Below, piece after piece: positions 47,892 to 57,556 of a stretch of 64,000 nt of DNA (the stretch's first letter is position 1; each line of letters opens with the position of its first letter). The notes beneath the pieces were generated by a model. That model was not told where the DNA came from. It worked only from the letters and a program-made list of their open reading frames with translations, and ran no database searches. Location: the NCBI RefSeq assembly GCF_003994465.1, contig NZ_RZNX01000015.1, positions 1 through 64,000 of the forward strand, written 5' to 3'. The position numbers were made by a program, and so were the translations under genes. The stretch is from Paenibacillus zeisoli (lineage in GTDB: Bacteria; Bacillota; Bacilli; Paenibacillales; Paenibacillaceae).

Positions 47892-48926
47892 ATGCTAGGT
47901 GGTTTTACGAAAGACTTGGGAATTGACTTGGGAACAGCGAATACACTTGTTTATATCCGTGGAAAAGGAATTATTGTTAGGGAGCCTTCAGTGGTTGCTC
48001 TTAATACTGATACAAAAGCCATTGTAGCTGTTGGCGAATCCGCGAAAAAGATGATTGGTAGAACACCGGGGAACATCCGTGCTATCCGTCCTATGAAAGA
48101 TGGGGTTATTGCTGATTTTGATACAACAGCAACGATGATTAAATATTTCATTCGTCAAGCACAGAAGCAGCGTTCGCTGTTTCAACGTCATCCAAATGTA
48201 ATGGTATGCGTGCCTTCCGGTATTACAGCTGTTGAACAGCGTGCGGTTGAAGATGCAACAAAGCAGGCGGGCGCCCGCGAAGCTTATACAATTGAAGAGC
48301 CTTTTGCCGCAGCTATTGGGGCAGATCTTCCGGTCTGGGAGCCAACTGGCAGCATGGTTGTTGATATCGGTGGAGGTACAACTGAAGTGGCTGTTATCTC
48401 GCTTGGAGGTATTGTAACCAGCCGTTCTGTCCGGGTTGCAGGGGATGAAGCAGACGAGTCTATTATTCAATATATCAAACGCCAATATAATTTGATGATC
48501 GGGGAGAGAACGGCTGAGCAGTTGAAGATGGATGTAGGCTCTGCTATGCCGCTTGATCAGGTGGAGACCATGGAGATTCGCGGACGTGATCTGGTTACAG
48601 GTCTGCCTAAGACGATCACGATTACTTCGGATGAGATCTCGGAAGCTTTGGGCGACACAGTTAATGCGATTGTCGATGCTGTTAAGGTAACGCTTGAGAA
48701 ATGTCCTCCGGAGCTTGCCGCCGATATTATGGACCGCGGTATTGTTCTTACGGGTGGTGGAGCATTGCTTCGCAATCTGGACAAACTCCTTGCGAATGAG
48801 ACAGGAATGCCTGTCATTGTTGCCGAGAATCCATTGGACTGTGTAGCTATCGGAACAGGTCGTGCACTAGATAATATTCATTTATTCAAATCAAGAAGCA
48901 GTTCAGCCATCAAATCTAGAAGATAG
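47892..48926 (+). CDS. mreB: Rod shape-determining actin homolog MreB
   Basis: A 344-residue actin-fold ATPase that organises lateral wall synthesis. Phosphate 1 motif [16 protein letters not shown] (in part), phosphate 2 motif [18 protein letters not shown] and the adenosine motif [12 protein letters not shown] are present. AAAGGGAG precedes the ATG. It leads mreB-mreC-mreD. Confidence 0.97.
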   Translation: MLGGFTKDLGIDLGTANTLVYIRGKGIIVREPSVVALNTDTKAIVAVGESAKKMIGRTPGNIRAIRPMKDGVIADFDTTATMIKYFIRQAQKQRSLFQRHPNVMVCVPSGITAVEQRAVEDATKQAGAREAYTIEEPFAAAIGADLPVWEPTGSMVVDIGGGTTEVAVISLGGIVTSRSVRVAGDEADESIIQYIKRQYNLMIGERTAEQLKMDVGSAMPLDQVETMEIRGRDLVTGLPKTITITSDEISEALGDTVNAIVDAVKVTLEKCPPELAADIMDRGIVLTGGGALLRNLDKLLANETGMPVIVAENPLDCVAIGTGRALDNIHLFKSRSSSAIKSRR

Positions 48927-48977
48927 TGTGCGTAGAAGACAGCCCTTGTATTGGGAGAGAAAAAGTAAGATAAGAGG

Positions 48978-49850
48978 GTGTTGGAACTGTTTAAGCTGCT
49001 AGGAAATAAAAGATTGTTCATATTATTGATTGGACTTATCCTGTTTGTTGCTGTGATGGGATTTACACTCGGACCACGGGCAGGCTTGTCCTGGCCCGAG
49101 AAGTTCATCAAGGATACGGTAGGTTTTGTCCAATCTGTATTCTACAAGCCCGCTCGTGCTGTAGCGGGCTTCTTTGAAGATATCAGCAATCTGCGTTCTC
49201 TGCAGGAAGAGAACAAGGAGCTGAAGATCATGATGGCCCATTATTCCCGTGAAATGCCTAAGATTAATGCATTGCAGACTCAGGTAGAGAGCCTGCAGAA
49301 TGATCTTAAATTCACTGAAGCTCAGAAGAATAGTAACAAATTCGATCTGGCTATCGTTGATGTGGTTAGCGTGAACAACGATCCTGCGAACCGGACTTTA
49401 GTCATTAATAGAGGTAGCAATGACAAAATCAGAAAAGGCCTGACCGTAATCTCGGATAAAGGTATGGTCGGTATTGTTAGTGAAGTAAGCAACTTCACTT
49501 CCACCGTTAAGCTGCTTACGTCCATGGATTCCAGAGATATAACCTCGCCCGGCATTGCGGCTACCGCAGTAGGGAAAGAGAATACCTCTTTCGGGATCAT
49601 TGAGGACTATGACCAGCAGACGGGTACTTTTCTGATGACCAAGATTAATCAAAATGATCCACTGGCCAAAGGCGATCAAATCGTTACTTCGGGAGCGGGT
49701 GGAGCTTTTCCTAAGAACCTGCCTATCGGCACAGTGGTAAGCCGTCAGCCTGGTAACGGATTAACCGCTACCGCAACCATTAAGCCGGCAGCCAGTTTCG
49801 AGAACTGGAAAAGTCTTTTCGTTGTAATTACCTGGGAGGTACCGAAATAA
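48978..49850 (+). CDS. mreC: Rod shape-determining protein MreC
   Basis: A 290-residue bitopic protein. One N-terminal membrane helix (about 12-30), a coiled coil (about 65-110) and two beta domains (NRTLVINRGSNDKIRKG; VTSGAGGAFPKNLPIG) are visible. The probable start is GTG at 48978, followed directly by TTG, with AAGAGG just ahead; spacing is tight, so the exact first codon is uncertain. It abuts mreD through TAATG. Confidence 0.95.
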   Translation: MLELFKLLGNKRLFILLIGLILFVAVMGFTLGPRAGLSWPEKFIKDTVGFVQSVFYKPARAVAGFFEDISNLRSLQEENKELKIMMAHYSREMPKINALQTQVESLQNDLKFTEAQKNSNKFDLAIVDVVSVNNDPANRTLVINRGSNDKIRKGLTVISDKGMVGIVSEVSNFTSTVKLLTSMDSRDITSPGIAATAVGKENTSFGIIEDYDQQTGTFLMTKINQNDPLAKGDQIVTSGAGGAFPKNLPIGTVVSRQPGNGLTATATIKPAASFENWKSLFVVITWEVPK

Positions 49851-50377
49851 TGGCACGTCGTTATGTAATGACCCTGCTGTTATTTCTCTTATTCATCGTG
49901 GAGACCACGATAGTCCCACTTCTGATTCCAGGTGCTTGGCAGACGCGGATCATTCCGCATCTAGTCTTTGTAGTGATCTTGTTTGCGGCAGTTTATGATC
50001 ATAGATATGTTGCACTCATGCTTGGACTTGCTTTCGGTATGCTCCACGATGTGGTGTTTTATGGCATTATGATTGGTACTTATTCCTTTTCCATGGGACT
50101 ATCCGGTTATTTAATGGGCTTATTATTCCGGTCCCGCCGGGCTTCTCTACTAGTGATGATGATTGTTGTCGTGATTGGAAGTCTGCTGATGGATTCAATG
50201 GTATTTGGCATATATACGGTATTTAAGATTTATAAATTGCCTTACACCTACGCGCTTGTTGACCACATTATTCCAACTATGATTGTACAGCTGATCTTTG
50301 CTCTGGCCATTTATGTGCCCCTGCGCCGTCAAATCGATAAACTCGTGAGACGGCGTCCCCAGGAGGAGACTGCCTGA
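49850..50377 (+). CDS. mreD: Rod shape-determining protein MreD
   Basis: A 175-residue membrane protein with about five helices, partner of MreC in the elongasome. The ATG shares its first base with the last base of the mreC stop. The conserved GLAFGMLHDVVFYG segment is seen. Confidence 0.93.
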   Translation: MARRYVMTLLLFLLFIVETTIVPLLIPGAWQTRIIPHLVFVVILFAAVYDHRYVALMLGLAFGMLHDVVFYGIMIGTYSFSMGLSGYLMGLLFRSRRASLLVMMIVVVIGSLLMDSMVFGIYTVFKIYKLPYTYALVDHIIPTMIVQLIFALAIYVPLRRQIDKLVRRRPQEETA

Positions 50378-50456
50378 CTTTCAGACGTCATTTTCAGTGG
50401 CGAAGGAGGAAATGGCAGGCTCATTCACGAATTGATGTAAGGGGAGGGACAGGCTT

Positions 50457-51119
50457 ATGACAGTAAAATCAAACCATGTAACTATAAAAGGCACCAAAGA
50501 TGGCCTGATATTCCTGCTAGACGATCAGTGTGAATTCTCAGAGCTCCTTGAAGATCTTAGATATAAACTGGAACACAGCCATCAGAATATTTTGACCGGA
50601 CCTATCATTCATGTGGATGTTAAGGTGGGCCTCAGAGAGATTACGGAAGAACAAAGAGACGAAATTTTGGATACGCTGAAGCAAAAAGGAAATCTGCTTA
50701 TCCGTTCAATCGATACACCGGCTTTGGATTCGCAGAACATAGATAAGAATCAATTGGCAATTCATTCAGGGATGATCCGTTCGGGACAGGTGTTTCATCA
50801 TGATGGGAATTTGCTGTTTCTGGGCGATGTGAATCCTGGAGGTACGATAGAATGCACGGGGGATATTTTTATAATTGGTGCATTACGGGGGATGGCCCAC
50901 GCCGGAGTTGACGGGAACGAGGCAGCGATTATAGCGGCTTCATTCCTGGCACCAACCCAGCTGCGAATTGCGGAAGTGATTAGCAGACCTCCGGATGAAT
51001 GGGAGAACAGAGAGACAAGCATGGAATTTGCTTATTTGAAGGACGGGGCCATGCAAATTGACAAAATTACGAATATAGTCCGAGTACGGCCGGATTTAAG
51101 CTCATTTAAAGGGGTGTAG
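50457..51119 (+). CDS. minC: Septum site-determining protein MinC
   Basis: A 220-residue FtsZ inhibitor. The N-terminal FtsZ-interacting domain (about 1-100) is followed by the beta-helical C-terminal domain (GDVNPGGTIECTGDIFIIG, LRGMAHAGVDGNEAAI) that binds MinD. AAGGGGAGGGA precedes the ATG. minD follows three bases after the stop. Confidence 0.95.
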   Translation: MTVKSNHVTIKGTKDGLIFLLDDQCEFSELLEDLRYKLEHSHQNILTGPIIHVDVKVGLREITEEQRDEILDTLKQKGNLLIRSIDTPALDSQNIDKNQLAIHSGMIRSGQVFHHDGNLLFLGDVNPGGTIECTGDIFIIGALRGMAHAGVDGNEAAIIAASFLAPTQLRIAEVISRPPDEWENRETSMEFAYLKDGAMQIDKITNIVRVRPDLSSFKGV

Positions 51120-51122
51120 ATT

Positions 51123-51917
51123 ATGGGAGAGGCTATTGTCGTCACTTCGGGTAAAGGCGGCGTCGGCAAGACTACGACGTCAGCGAATATAGGAACAGCA
51201 CTTGCGCTGCTTGGCAAAAAGGTTTGTCTGGTCGATACGGACATCGGTCTTCGCAACCTTGATGTTGTCATGGGGCTTGAGAATCGCATTATTTACGATT
51301 TGTGCGATGTGGCGGAAGGACGCTGCCGCTTGAATCAGGCGCTTGTAAAGGACAAGCGTTTTGAAGAGCTGTATATGCTTCCGGCTGCCCAGACCAAAGA
51401 TAAGAATGCGGTGTCACCGGAGCAGGTCCGGGACATCATTCTTGAACTGAAGAAAGAGTATGAATATGTAATTATCGATTGTCCGGCAGGAATTGAGCAG
51501 GGATTCAAGAACGCCATTGCCGGCGCGGATCAGGCTATTGTGGTGACTACTCCGGAGCATGCAGCCGTTAGGGATGCGGACCGGATTATTGGACTTTTGG
51601 AAAGTTCCCACATTAATTCTCCCAAGCTGGTGGTTAACCGGATTCGCGTGAATATGGTCAAATCCGGAGATATGCTCGATATTGAGGGGATTCTGCAGGT
51701 GCTGAATATCGATCTGATTGGGATTGTTCCCGATGATGAGCTCGTCATTAAAGCGGCAAATTCTGGAGAGCCTACAGTCATGAATCCGGATTCCAAAGCA
51801 GCGATAGCTTACCGCAACATAGCCCGGCGTATTCTGGGCGACACGGTTCCCCTGATGCAGCTTGACCAGAAGAAAGGCGCATTTACGCGCTTTAAGAAGT
51901 TTTTTGGAATGGGTTGA
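51123..51917 (+). CDS. minD: Septum site-determining ATPase MinD
   Basis: A 264-residue deviant Walker ATPase. The P-loop SGKGGVGKTT (residues 9-18) has the signature Lys; switch regions DTDIGLRNLD and VIIDCPAGIEQG follow. A C-terminal amphipathic membrane-targeting helix (FTRFKKFFGMG) ends the protein. It recruits MinC to the membrane. Confidence 0.97.
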   Translation: MGEAIVVTSGKGGVGKTTTSANIGTALALLGKKVCLVDTDIGLRNLDVVMGLENRIIYDLCDVAEGRCRLNQALVKDKRFEELYMLPAAQTKDKNAVSPEQVRDIILELKKEYEYVIIDCPAGIEQGFKNAIAGADQAIVVTTPEHAAVRDADRIIGLLESSHINSPKLVVNRIRVNMVKSGDMLDIEGILQVLNIDLIGIVPDDELVIKAANSGEPTVMNPDSKAAIAYRNIARRILGDTVPLMQLDQKKGAFTRFKKFFGMG

Positions 51918-51923
51918 TCGGTT

Positions 51924-53069
51924 TTGCTTTTTAAAATAAAAAAGTTAGATTGGTCAATGGTATTTATTCTGGGCATATTTATGATCTTCAGCTACCTTCT
52001 GGTGCGAAGTGCGATTGCCCCCTCGCTTGATCAATTTCATGGCTATGACGTTAGAACCCTGATATTTTATGTGTTGGGGTTCATTGTTATTCTGGGCATC
52101 TCCCTGATAGATTACAGGGTTCTCCTGGATTACAGCTGGTACATTTATGGCGCAGGCTGTCTTTTGCTGGTGGCGGTCTATTTGTTCGGTGCAGACATCA
52201 ATGGAGCCAAAAGCTGGTTTATGCTTCCTGGGGGACTTCAATTCCAGCCTGCAGAACTGGTGAAGTTCATCCTGATCCTCACAACCGCTTATTTATTAGG
52301 CAAGCGCGGCGGTCAGCCGCTCCATTTCCGTAGAGATGTGATTCCGATCGCAGGCGTAACCCTACTGCCGTTTTTGCTTGTTTTAATACAGCCGGATCTC
52401 GGAAATGCGATTATTTATCTGGTTGTGCTAGTAGGGATGCTGTGGATTGGCAGCATTAAGTATAATCATGTGCTGATCGGACTTTCAGCTTTAGTTGCCG
52501 GCCTTGTCTTGTTCGTTACCTTGTTCAATACATATAATAAGCAGATTCACGACTTTATGTATGAGCACGACAAGCTTCACTGGTATCAGCGAATCAATAC
52601 TTTCGTTAATCCTGGAGAGGCATCGCGTGATGATAAGCATCAGTCCGCTTATGCCCTAATTGCCATTGGTTCCGGAGGGCTGCTTGGAGACGGATATATG
52701 CAGGGCGACCTGAAGAATAAGAAGTTTGTCCCTTATCCTTATTCCGATTCCATCTTCGTTGTGGTCGGTGAGGAGTTCGGATTTGTGGGTGCTTCGGTGC
52801 TTATGATGGTCTACTTTTTGTTTATCTATAGAATGATAATAATAGCCATGAGGTGTTATGATAAGCGCGGAGCCTTTATTATCGTGGGGATCATTGCCAT
52901 GTTTCTTTTCCAAATATTTGAGAATGTCGGCATGATGATTGGTCTGATGCCCATCACAGGCATTACGCTTCCTTTTATAAGTTATGGGGGCACCTCACTG
53001 CTGCTGAATATGCTGAGTATCGGCATTGTTTTTAGTATCAGTCTGTATCAGGAAAAATATCAGGTCTGA
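51924..53069 (+). CDS. rodA: SEDS glycosyltransferase RodA/FtsW/SpoVE family
   Basis: A 381-residue polytopic protein with about ten helices. Signatures: GGLQFQPAELVKF, QPDLGNAIIYLVVL, WQRINTF-like (YQRINTFVNP) and FISYGGTSLLLNM. It is a peptidoglycan polymerase working with a class b PBP. The context after mreBCD and minCD suits the elongation enzyme RodA rather than FtsW or SpoVE. The start is TTG at 51924 with a weak site, six bases after minD, so translation is probably coupled. Confidence 0.88.
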   Translation: MLFKIKKLDWSMVFILGIFMIFSYLLVRSAIAPSLDQFHGYDVRTLIFYVLGFIVILGISLIDYRVLLDYSWYIYGAGCLLLVAVYLFGADINGAKSWFMLPGGLQFQPAELVKFILILTTAYLLGKRGGQPLHFRRDVIPIAGVTLLPFLLVLIQPDLGNAIIYLVVLVGMLWIGSIKYNHVLIGLSALVAGLVLFVTLFNTYNKQIHDFMYEHDKLHWYQRINTFVNPGEASRDDKHQSAYALIAIGSGGLLGDGYMQGDLKNKKFVPYPYSDSIFVVVGEEFGFVGASVLMMVYFLFIYRMIIIAMRCYDKRGAFIIVGIIAMFLFQIFENVGMMIGLMPITGITLPFISYGGTSLLLNMLSIGIVFSISLYQEKYQV

Positions 53070-53073
53070 ACAT

Positions 53074-53131
53074 ACCGGAGTATAGAGTGGGTCTGCATTT
53101 ACTTTGCAGCTTCCCTCTTGCTCCGGTTTTT
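53074..53131 (+). terminator. Terminator of the mre-min-rodA cluster
   Basis: ACCGGAG and CTCCGGT close a long hairpin with inner AGAG.GGG/CCCTCT and TCTGCA/GCAG pairings, followed by TTTTTG. Confidence 0.7.
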
Positions 53132-53149
53132 GTTGTTTAAGGGTGCATG

Positions 53150-53180
53150 TTCATATTTAGCGGCTTCTTCTCATAAGTAT
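53150..53180 (+). promoter_or_regulatory. Candidate sigma-E promoter of spoIVFA
   Basis: TTCATATT (full match to the TKMATATT -35 pattern), a 14-base gap, then CATAAGTAT as -10 (CATA conserved, the rest divergent). The spoIVF operon is sigma-E controlled in B. subtilis. Confidence 0.55.
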
Positions 53181-53224
53181 GGAACAAGCTATAAATTACT
53201 CAAGCTGCAAAGGGGAGTAGCACT

Positions 53225-54133
53225 ATGGACTTAAAGTCGAGTGTGAACAAGCATAGAGAAGAGCGGACACTTGTACCCGCTCCGCAGGATCGTTCCGTGC
53301 TTAGTAGCCCGCTATGGGAGGCACCCGTCCATCCTTCCTCCCACGAGATAGAAGAACACTTCTATGAAGCTAGCCGTACTAGCTATCCTGAAGCTCAGGA
53401 GCCTGATCCGGAGCTTATATGGAAACAGAACAAGACAAGATGGATAGACGATATGGGGACGAGTTCAAAAGGTTTTAATCCTGACGATAAGAATCCCCCT
53501 AAATCCACATCCTTTTGGAAAATGTTCTTTTTACGCGTCATGGCTAGCGGCATGATATTTGGAGCGCTTTGGGGCATCTACCAGTACCAGCCTGAATGGT
53601 CGCTTCCGATCCGTCAATTTGTCGCCAAGGCGCTTACGGAGGAGAGTGACTTTGGGGCTGCCCAGGTCTGGTACGAAGAGCATTTTGGCGGTGCACCTTC
53701 ATTCATACCTATCTTTGGTCAAAGTAAGGACAAGGGTCAGAAGGTTCAAAGCCAAAGGATATTCTCCTCGCCTATGGAGGGAACCGTTACTTTGCCATTC
53801 GCCTTGAACTTTAAAGGGGTTGAGGTGCTTCCTTCTGCCAAAATCCTTAAATCGGGCGGGGCGCAGGTGAAAAGTGTGGAGACAGGTCGTGTAACCGAGG
53901 TTTCCCAGGATGTAAACCTGGGGTTAACCGTTCAAATAGAGCATCCCGGAGGGTATTACTCGATCTACGGACACTTGAGCGGTGCCAATGTACAGCAAGG
54001 GGATTGGATTGAAGGGGGAGAAGAAATAGGCAGCTTGAAGAGTTCAGGGGTAGATCATCAGAAAGTCTTGTATTTTGCCTTAAAAAAGGACGGTCAATAT
54101 ATTGACCCGTCTGAAGTGGTGCCTTTTGATTAG
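53225..54133 (+). CDS. spoIVFA: Stage IV sporulation protein FA, M23-domain regulator
   Basis: A 302-residue bitopic protein. The N-terminal cytosolic region is about 1-100, a membrane helix spans about 100-120, and a degenerate LytM/M23 domain lies at the C terminus (QIEHPGGYYSIYGHLSGANV in part). It holds and inhibits the SpoIVFB protease until the forespore signals. AAGGGGAG precedes the ATG. Its end overlaps spoIVFB. Confidence 0.93.
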   Translation: MDLKSSVNKHREERTLVPAPQDRSVLSSPLWEAPVHPSSHEIEEHFYEASRTSYPEAQEPDPELIWKQNKTRWIDDMGTSSKGFNPDDKNPPKSTSFWKMFFLRVMASGMIFGALWGIYQYQPEWSLPIRQFVAKALTEESDFGAAQVWYEEHFGGAPSFIPIFGQSKDKGQKVQSQRIFSSPMEGTVTLPFALNFKGVEVLPSAKILKSGGAQVKSVETGRVTEVSQDVNLGLTVQIEHPGGYYSIYGHLSGANVQQGDWIEGGEEIGSLKSSGVDHQKVLYFALKKDGQYIDPSEVVPFD

Positions 54134-54980
54134 ATTGGGGGGAATTCAGTTCTCCGTACACCCCTTGTTCGTTGTTATTATGCTTGCCTCCGTGCTGACA
54201 GGCCGTTTTCTCGAGCTGATTGCCCTCTTCGGTATTGTCTTTGTTCATGAGCTTGGTCATGTGGCCGCTGCAAGATGGTTCGGCATTTCCGTCCTATCAG
54301 TTACCATGCTTCCGTTTGGCGGTAATGCCGTTATGGAAGACACCGGGAATATTACAGCGGGGAAAGAAATCGTAATTGCATTGGCAGGTCCCTTTCAAAA
54401 CCTGGTTCTAATCGGAATCACGCTGCTTCTACATCAGAACGCTGTTTGGGAAGGGGCCTTTCCTGATTATTTTATACAGTGTAATATGCTGATTGCTTTG
54501 TTTAATTTACTGCCAATTCTGCCGCTGGATGGCGGAAAGATCAGTCAGGCCTTATGCAGCTTGTCCTTGCCTTATCATTCGACTATTCTTTGGTGCACCA
54601 GGGTCAGTGTTCTGTTCAGCGGGTTGGTTATTATCTATGCCGTAGGCCCGTGGCTGATGGGCGGAGCTCTTCAGCTTAATTTGCTGCTGATCGGCAGCTT
54701 TCTTCTGTATTCCAACTTGACCGATTATCGAAACGTTCATTATCGATTTCTCCGTTTTTTGATGAACCGGGATAAATCATTCTCACAGCATTTAATCCAG
54801 GGTAGCCTCGTACAGCCGATAATTGCGGACACCTCGAAACCTTTGGACCGAATCTTGCGTCTATTAAGACGAGAGAAATATCATTTTATTTATGTAATGA
54901 ACCATGAGGGACAGGTTATGGCGGTTGTACCGGAGCAGAAGATTATTACCTCCTATTTGACGGGGAGATCGAATCACTGA
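54126..54980 (+). CDS. spoIVFB: Stage IV sporulation protein FB, intramembrane metalloprotease
   Basis: A 284-residue site-2 protease (M50) that cleaves pro-sigma-K. The zinc site is HELGH at about residues 41-45, with the third ligand in LLPILPLDGGK. Several membrane helices and a C-terminal CBS-like segment that would sense ATP are present. The TTG at 54126 gives an N terminus (MIRLGGIQFSVHPLF) resembling the family; TTG at 54102, with AAAGGA 11 bases upstream, is an alternative. It overlaps spoIVFA by eight bases. Confidence 0.9.
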   Translation: MIRLGGIQFSVHPLFVVIMLASVLTGRFLELIALFGIVFVHELGHVAAARWFGISVLSVTMLPFGGNAVMEDTGNITAGKEIVIALAGPFQNLVLIGITLLLHQNAVWEGAFPDYFIQCNMLIALFNLLPILPLDGGKISQALCSLSLPYHSTILWCTRVSVLFSGLVIIYAVGPWLMGGALQLNLLLIGSFLLYSNLTDYRNVHYRFLRFLMNRDKSFSQHLIQGSLVQPIIADTSKPLDRILRLLRREKYHFIYVMNHEGQVMAVVPEQKIITSYLTGRSNH

Positions 54981-55042
54981 ACCTGGTTCCATGGTATAAT
55001 TTGATGGCAACAGTTCGGCAGAGCGTAAGCAGGGGTGAGTAG

Positions 55043-56272
55043 ATGAAGCAGATGATTGTGCGCTGCGAGCCGGGCTCTACACAGATGGCACTGCTCGAAC
55101 ATGGCAGACTGGTGGAGTTCGCGGTAGAGCGTGCTGAAGAGAGCGGCGTGGTAGGCAGCTTGTTTAAAGGGCGCGTAATTAATGTAATTCCAGGGATGCA
55201 GGCAGCCTTTGTGGATATTGGGCAGAAGAAGAATGCTTTTCTGTATATTGACGATGTTCTGCACCCCCATTTAGAGAAGCAGCCAAAGCTCAAGCCTTCC
55301 ATTACAGAGCTGCTTAGGGTTGGACAAGAACTTGTTGTTCAAGTTGTGAAAGATGCACTGGGAACGAAAGGCGCTCGGGTAACTACACATTATTCTCTGC
55401 CTGGCCGATGGATCGTGTATATGCCCATCTCCGGGTATGTTGCCGTATCCAAGCGGATTGAGAGAGAGAATGAAAGGAATCGCCTCAAACAACTAGGGGA
55501 AGAACTTCGCCATGAAGAAGAGGGATTAATCATACGGACGGTTGCAGAGAACGAACAGGCTGAAGCTATCGAGGAAGATTTACGATTTCTGCGTGCACAG
55601 TGGAAAGCTATTCTGGGCCGGGCCGAAGAAGTCCAAGCCCCCGCGCTTCTTCATCAGGATTTAAGCATGGTTCAGCGGTTAATGAGGGATGTGTATATTC
55701 CTCAAACCGGTGAGCTGATTCTTGATAACAAGAAGCAGGCGGAAGAAGCAGCAGCTTTCCTAGCAGGGATGCTTCAAGTTGATCTCCCGAAAGTCCAGGA
55801 ATACAAGGATAACAAGCCCATCTTTGAAGCATATGGCATTCAGCATCAGATCAATAAGGACTTCCAGAGAAAAACCTGGCTGCCTGGCGGCGGATATCTG
55901 ATTTGGGACCGGACCGAAGCATTAACTGTAATTGATGTGAACACAGGTAAATTCACGGGTACGGACAATCTTGAAGATACGGTATTTCAGACTAATCTGG
56001 AGGCTGCAGCTGAGATTGCAAGACTGCTCCGTCTTCGGGATACCGGGGGAATAGTCATTATTGATTTTATTGACATGGAGATTGAAGAGAACCGCAGCAG
56101 CGTATTAAATATGCTGGAACTGAAGATGAGACCTGACCGGACACAGCATCATATTCTTGGCTGGACCAAATTGGGTCTGCTTGAGTTGACTCGTAAGAAA
56201 ATGCGTGAGGGCAGCGGGGCTCATTTGGATATTTGTTCAGTATGTCAAGGGACAGGCAGATTGAAACGTTAA
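55043..56272 (+). CDS. rng: RNase E/G family endoribonuclease
   Basis: A 409-residue ribonuclease of the RNase G length class. The S1-like domain (VVGSLFKGRVINVIPGMQAA in part) is followed by the catalytic core with metal-binding Asp in VIDVNTGKFTGT and IVIIDFIDME, and the zinc-link CSVCQGTGR at the C terminus. B. subtilis lacks this enzyme and uses RNase Y/J; here it sits between spoIVFB and rplU. AGGGGTGAG precedes the ATG. Confidence 0.93.
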   Translation: MKQMIVRCEPGSTQMALLEHGRLVEFAVERAEESGVVGSLFKGRVINVIPGMQAAFVDIGQKKNAFLYIDDVLHPHLEKQPKLKPSITELLRVGQELVVQVVKDALGTKGARVTTHYSLPGRWIVYMPISGYVAVSKRIERENERNRLKQLGEELRHEEEGLIIRTVAENEQAEAIEEDLRFLRAQWKAILGRAEEVQAPALLHQDLSMVQRLMRDVYIPQTGELILDNKKQAEEAAAFLAGMLQVDLPKVQEYKDNKPIFEAYGIQHQINKDFQRKTWLPGGGYLIWDRTEALTVIDVNTGKFTGTDNLEDTVFQTNLEAAAEIARLLRLRDTGGIVIIDFIDMEIEENRSSVLNMLELKMRPDRTQHHILGWTKLGLLELTRKKMREGSGAHLDICSVCQGTGRLKR

Positions 56273-56290
56273 GAAAACTGAAAGATAGAG

Positions 56291-56319
56291 TTGATTTTGG
56301 GGAGTGCCCATGCTATTAT
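56291..56319 (+). promoter_or_regulatory. Sigma-A promoter of the rplU operon
   Basis: -35 TTGATT, 17-bp spacer, -10 TATTAT, placing the start near 56326. Confidence 0.7.
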
Positions 56320-56325
56320 AATTTA

Positions 56326-56441
56326 GTATGTGTCTTAAGTGAACTCTTCTGCACATGCTGTAACCGCTCCGATCGGGTCACAAGAATGCCTTTGGCATCA
56401 CCTGAATCAGGCGAGTCTGAGAAATGAGGAGGTGCAGACAA
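56326..56441 (+). promoter_or_regulatory. Ribosomal protein L21 leader
   Basis: About 116 bases of untranslated RNA precede rplU at the position where Bacillota carry the L21 leader motif. Stem-forming segments such as TCACCTGA/TCAGGCGAG are visible. Excess L21 is thought to bind it. The assignment rests mainly on position. Confidence 0.55.
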
Positions 56442-56753
56442 ATGTACGCAATTATTGAAACAGGTGGCAAACAATACCGTGTTCAAGAAGGAGATGTTCT
56501 TTACATCGAGAAATTGAATGCTGGTGACGGCGAGAGTGTTACTTTCGATCGTGTTTTGGCAGTTTCTAAAGGTGACGGCTTGGTAGCAGGAGCTCCACTC
56601 GTATCCGGTGCAAGTGTAACAGCGAAAGTTGAGAAACACGGCAAAGGTGAGAAAGTGGTTGTATTCAAATACAAAGCTAAGAAGAACTACCGTAAGAAAC
56701 AAGGTCATCGTCAACCATACACGAAAGTGACCATCGAGAAAATCCAAGCGTAA
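56442..56753 (+). CDS. rplU: 50S ribosomal protein L21
   Basis: A 103-residue 23S-binding protein. The N terminus [14 protein letters not shown] and the C-terminal [17 protein letters not shown] segment are diagnostic. ATG at 56442 follows GGAGGTGCAGACAA; an upstream in-frame ATG belongs to the leader. Confidence 0.98.
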   Translation: MYAIIETGGKQYRVQEGDVLYIEKLNAGDGESVTFDRVLAVSKGDGLVAGAPLVSGASVTAKVEKHGKGEKVVVFKYKAKKNYRKKQGHRQPYTKVTIEKIQA

Positions 56754-56766
56754 GAAGGTGCGGTAA

Positions 56767-57099
56767 TTGATTATCGTCTCCATATTGCGCCGTAACAGCA
56801 GTACTATTCAAGGATTTAAAGTGGAAGGCCATGCGAATTATGCCAAGGCCGGTGAAGATATTGTATGTGCAGGCGTCTCTGCTGTCACAGTAGGTACAGT
56901 CAACTCGATTGAAGAACTTACCGGTATCGTTATGGAGTCGGAAATGAAGAACGGTTTTCTAAACGCAGTTCTCCCGAATTCCAGCCAGTCTGCCGCATTT
57001 GATCAGGCTCAGCTTTTGTTGTCATCCCTGGTGGTTATGCTGAAGGGTATCGAACAGTCATACGACAAGTATATTAAGATAAAGTATATCACTATTTAA
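56767..57099 (+). CDS. prp: Ribosomal-processing cysteine protease Prp
   Basis: A 110-residue protease (YsxB family) that removes the N-terminal extension of L27. The catalytic residues are His22 (EGHANYA) and Cys34 (DIVCAGVSA). The start is TTG at 56767 with AAGAAGGTG ahead. It lies between its partner ribosomal genes. Confidence 0.95.
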   Translation: MIIVSILRRNSSTIQGFKVEGHANYAKAGEDIVCAGVSAVTVGTVNSIEELTGIVMESEMKNGFLNAVLPNSSQSAAFDQAQLLLSSLVVMLKGIEQSYDKYIKIKYITI

Positions 57100-57117
57100 A
57101 GAAGGAGGTAGACAACA

Positions 57118-57429
57118 ATGTTGAAATTGGATCTCCAGTTATTTGCATCCAAGAAGGGTGTAGGTTCCACAAAGAACGGACGCGATAGTGAAGCGAAACG
57201 TCTTGGTGTGAAGCGTGCTGACGGCCAAACCGTTACTGGTGGTAGCATCCTCGTTCGCCAACGCGGTACGAAGATTCACCCAGGTAACAATGTGGGAATC
57301 GGTAAAGATGACACTCTCTTCGCAAAAGTTGATGGTGTAGTGAAATTCGAACGTTGGGGTCGCGATCGCAAAAAAGTGAGCGTCTACCCTGCCCAAGTCG
57401 CTCCGGTAGCGGCTGCAGTTGAAGCGTAA
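57118..57429 (+). CDS. rpmA: 50S ribosomal protein L27
   Basis: A 103-residue ribosomal protein near the peptidyl transferase centre. It carries the Bacillota extension MLKLDLQLF, cut by Prp before [26 protein letters not shown] precedes the ATG. The rplU operon ends after it. Confidence 0.98.
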   Translation: MLKLDLQLFASKKGVGSTKNGRDSEAKRLGVKRADGQTVTGGSILVRQRGTKIHPGNNVGIGKDDTLFAKVDGVVKFERWGRDRKKVSVYPAQVAPVAAAVEA

Positions 57430-57440
57430 GAATTTGATTA

Positions 57441-57472
57441 AGCCCCCGGCAGTTATGCCGGGGGCTTTTTTG
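57441..57472 (+). terminator. Terminator of the rplU-prp-rpmA operon
   Basis: AGCCCCCGGCA and TGCCGGGGGCT form an 11-bp stem followed by TTTTTT. Confidence 0.95.
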
Positions 57473-57509
57473 TAGTTAGCATCTGACTGGGGCGGCGCGA
57501 ATTCTTTTG

Positions 57510-57518
57510 TGATATACT
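57510..57518 (+). promoter_or_regulatory. Extended -10 promoter of spo0B
   Basis: TGATATACT is a TGn-extended -10 about 39 bases upstream of the spo0B start. Confidence 0.5.
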
Positions 57519-57556
57519 GGTTAATGATGTCACCTCCGGAAAAGGAATGGAGAATT

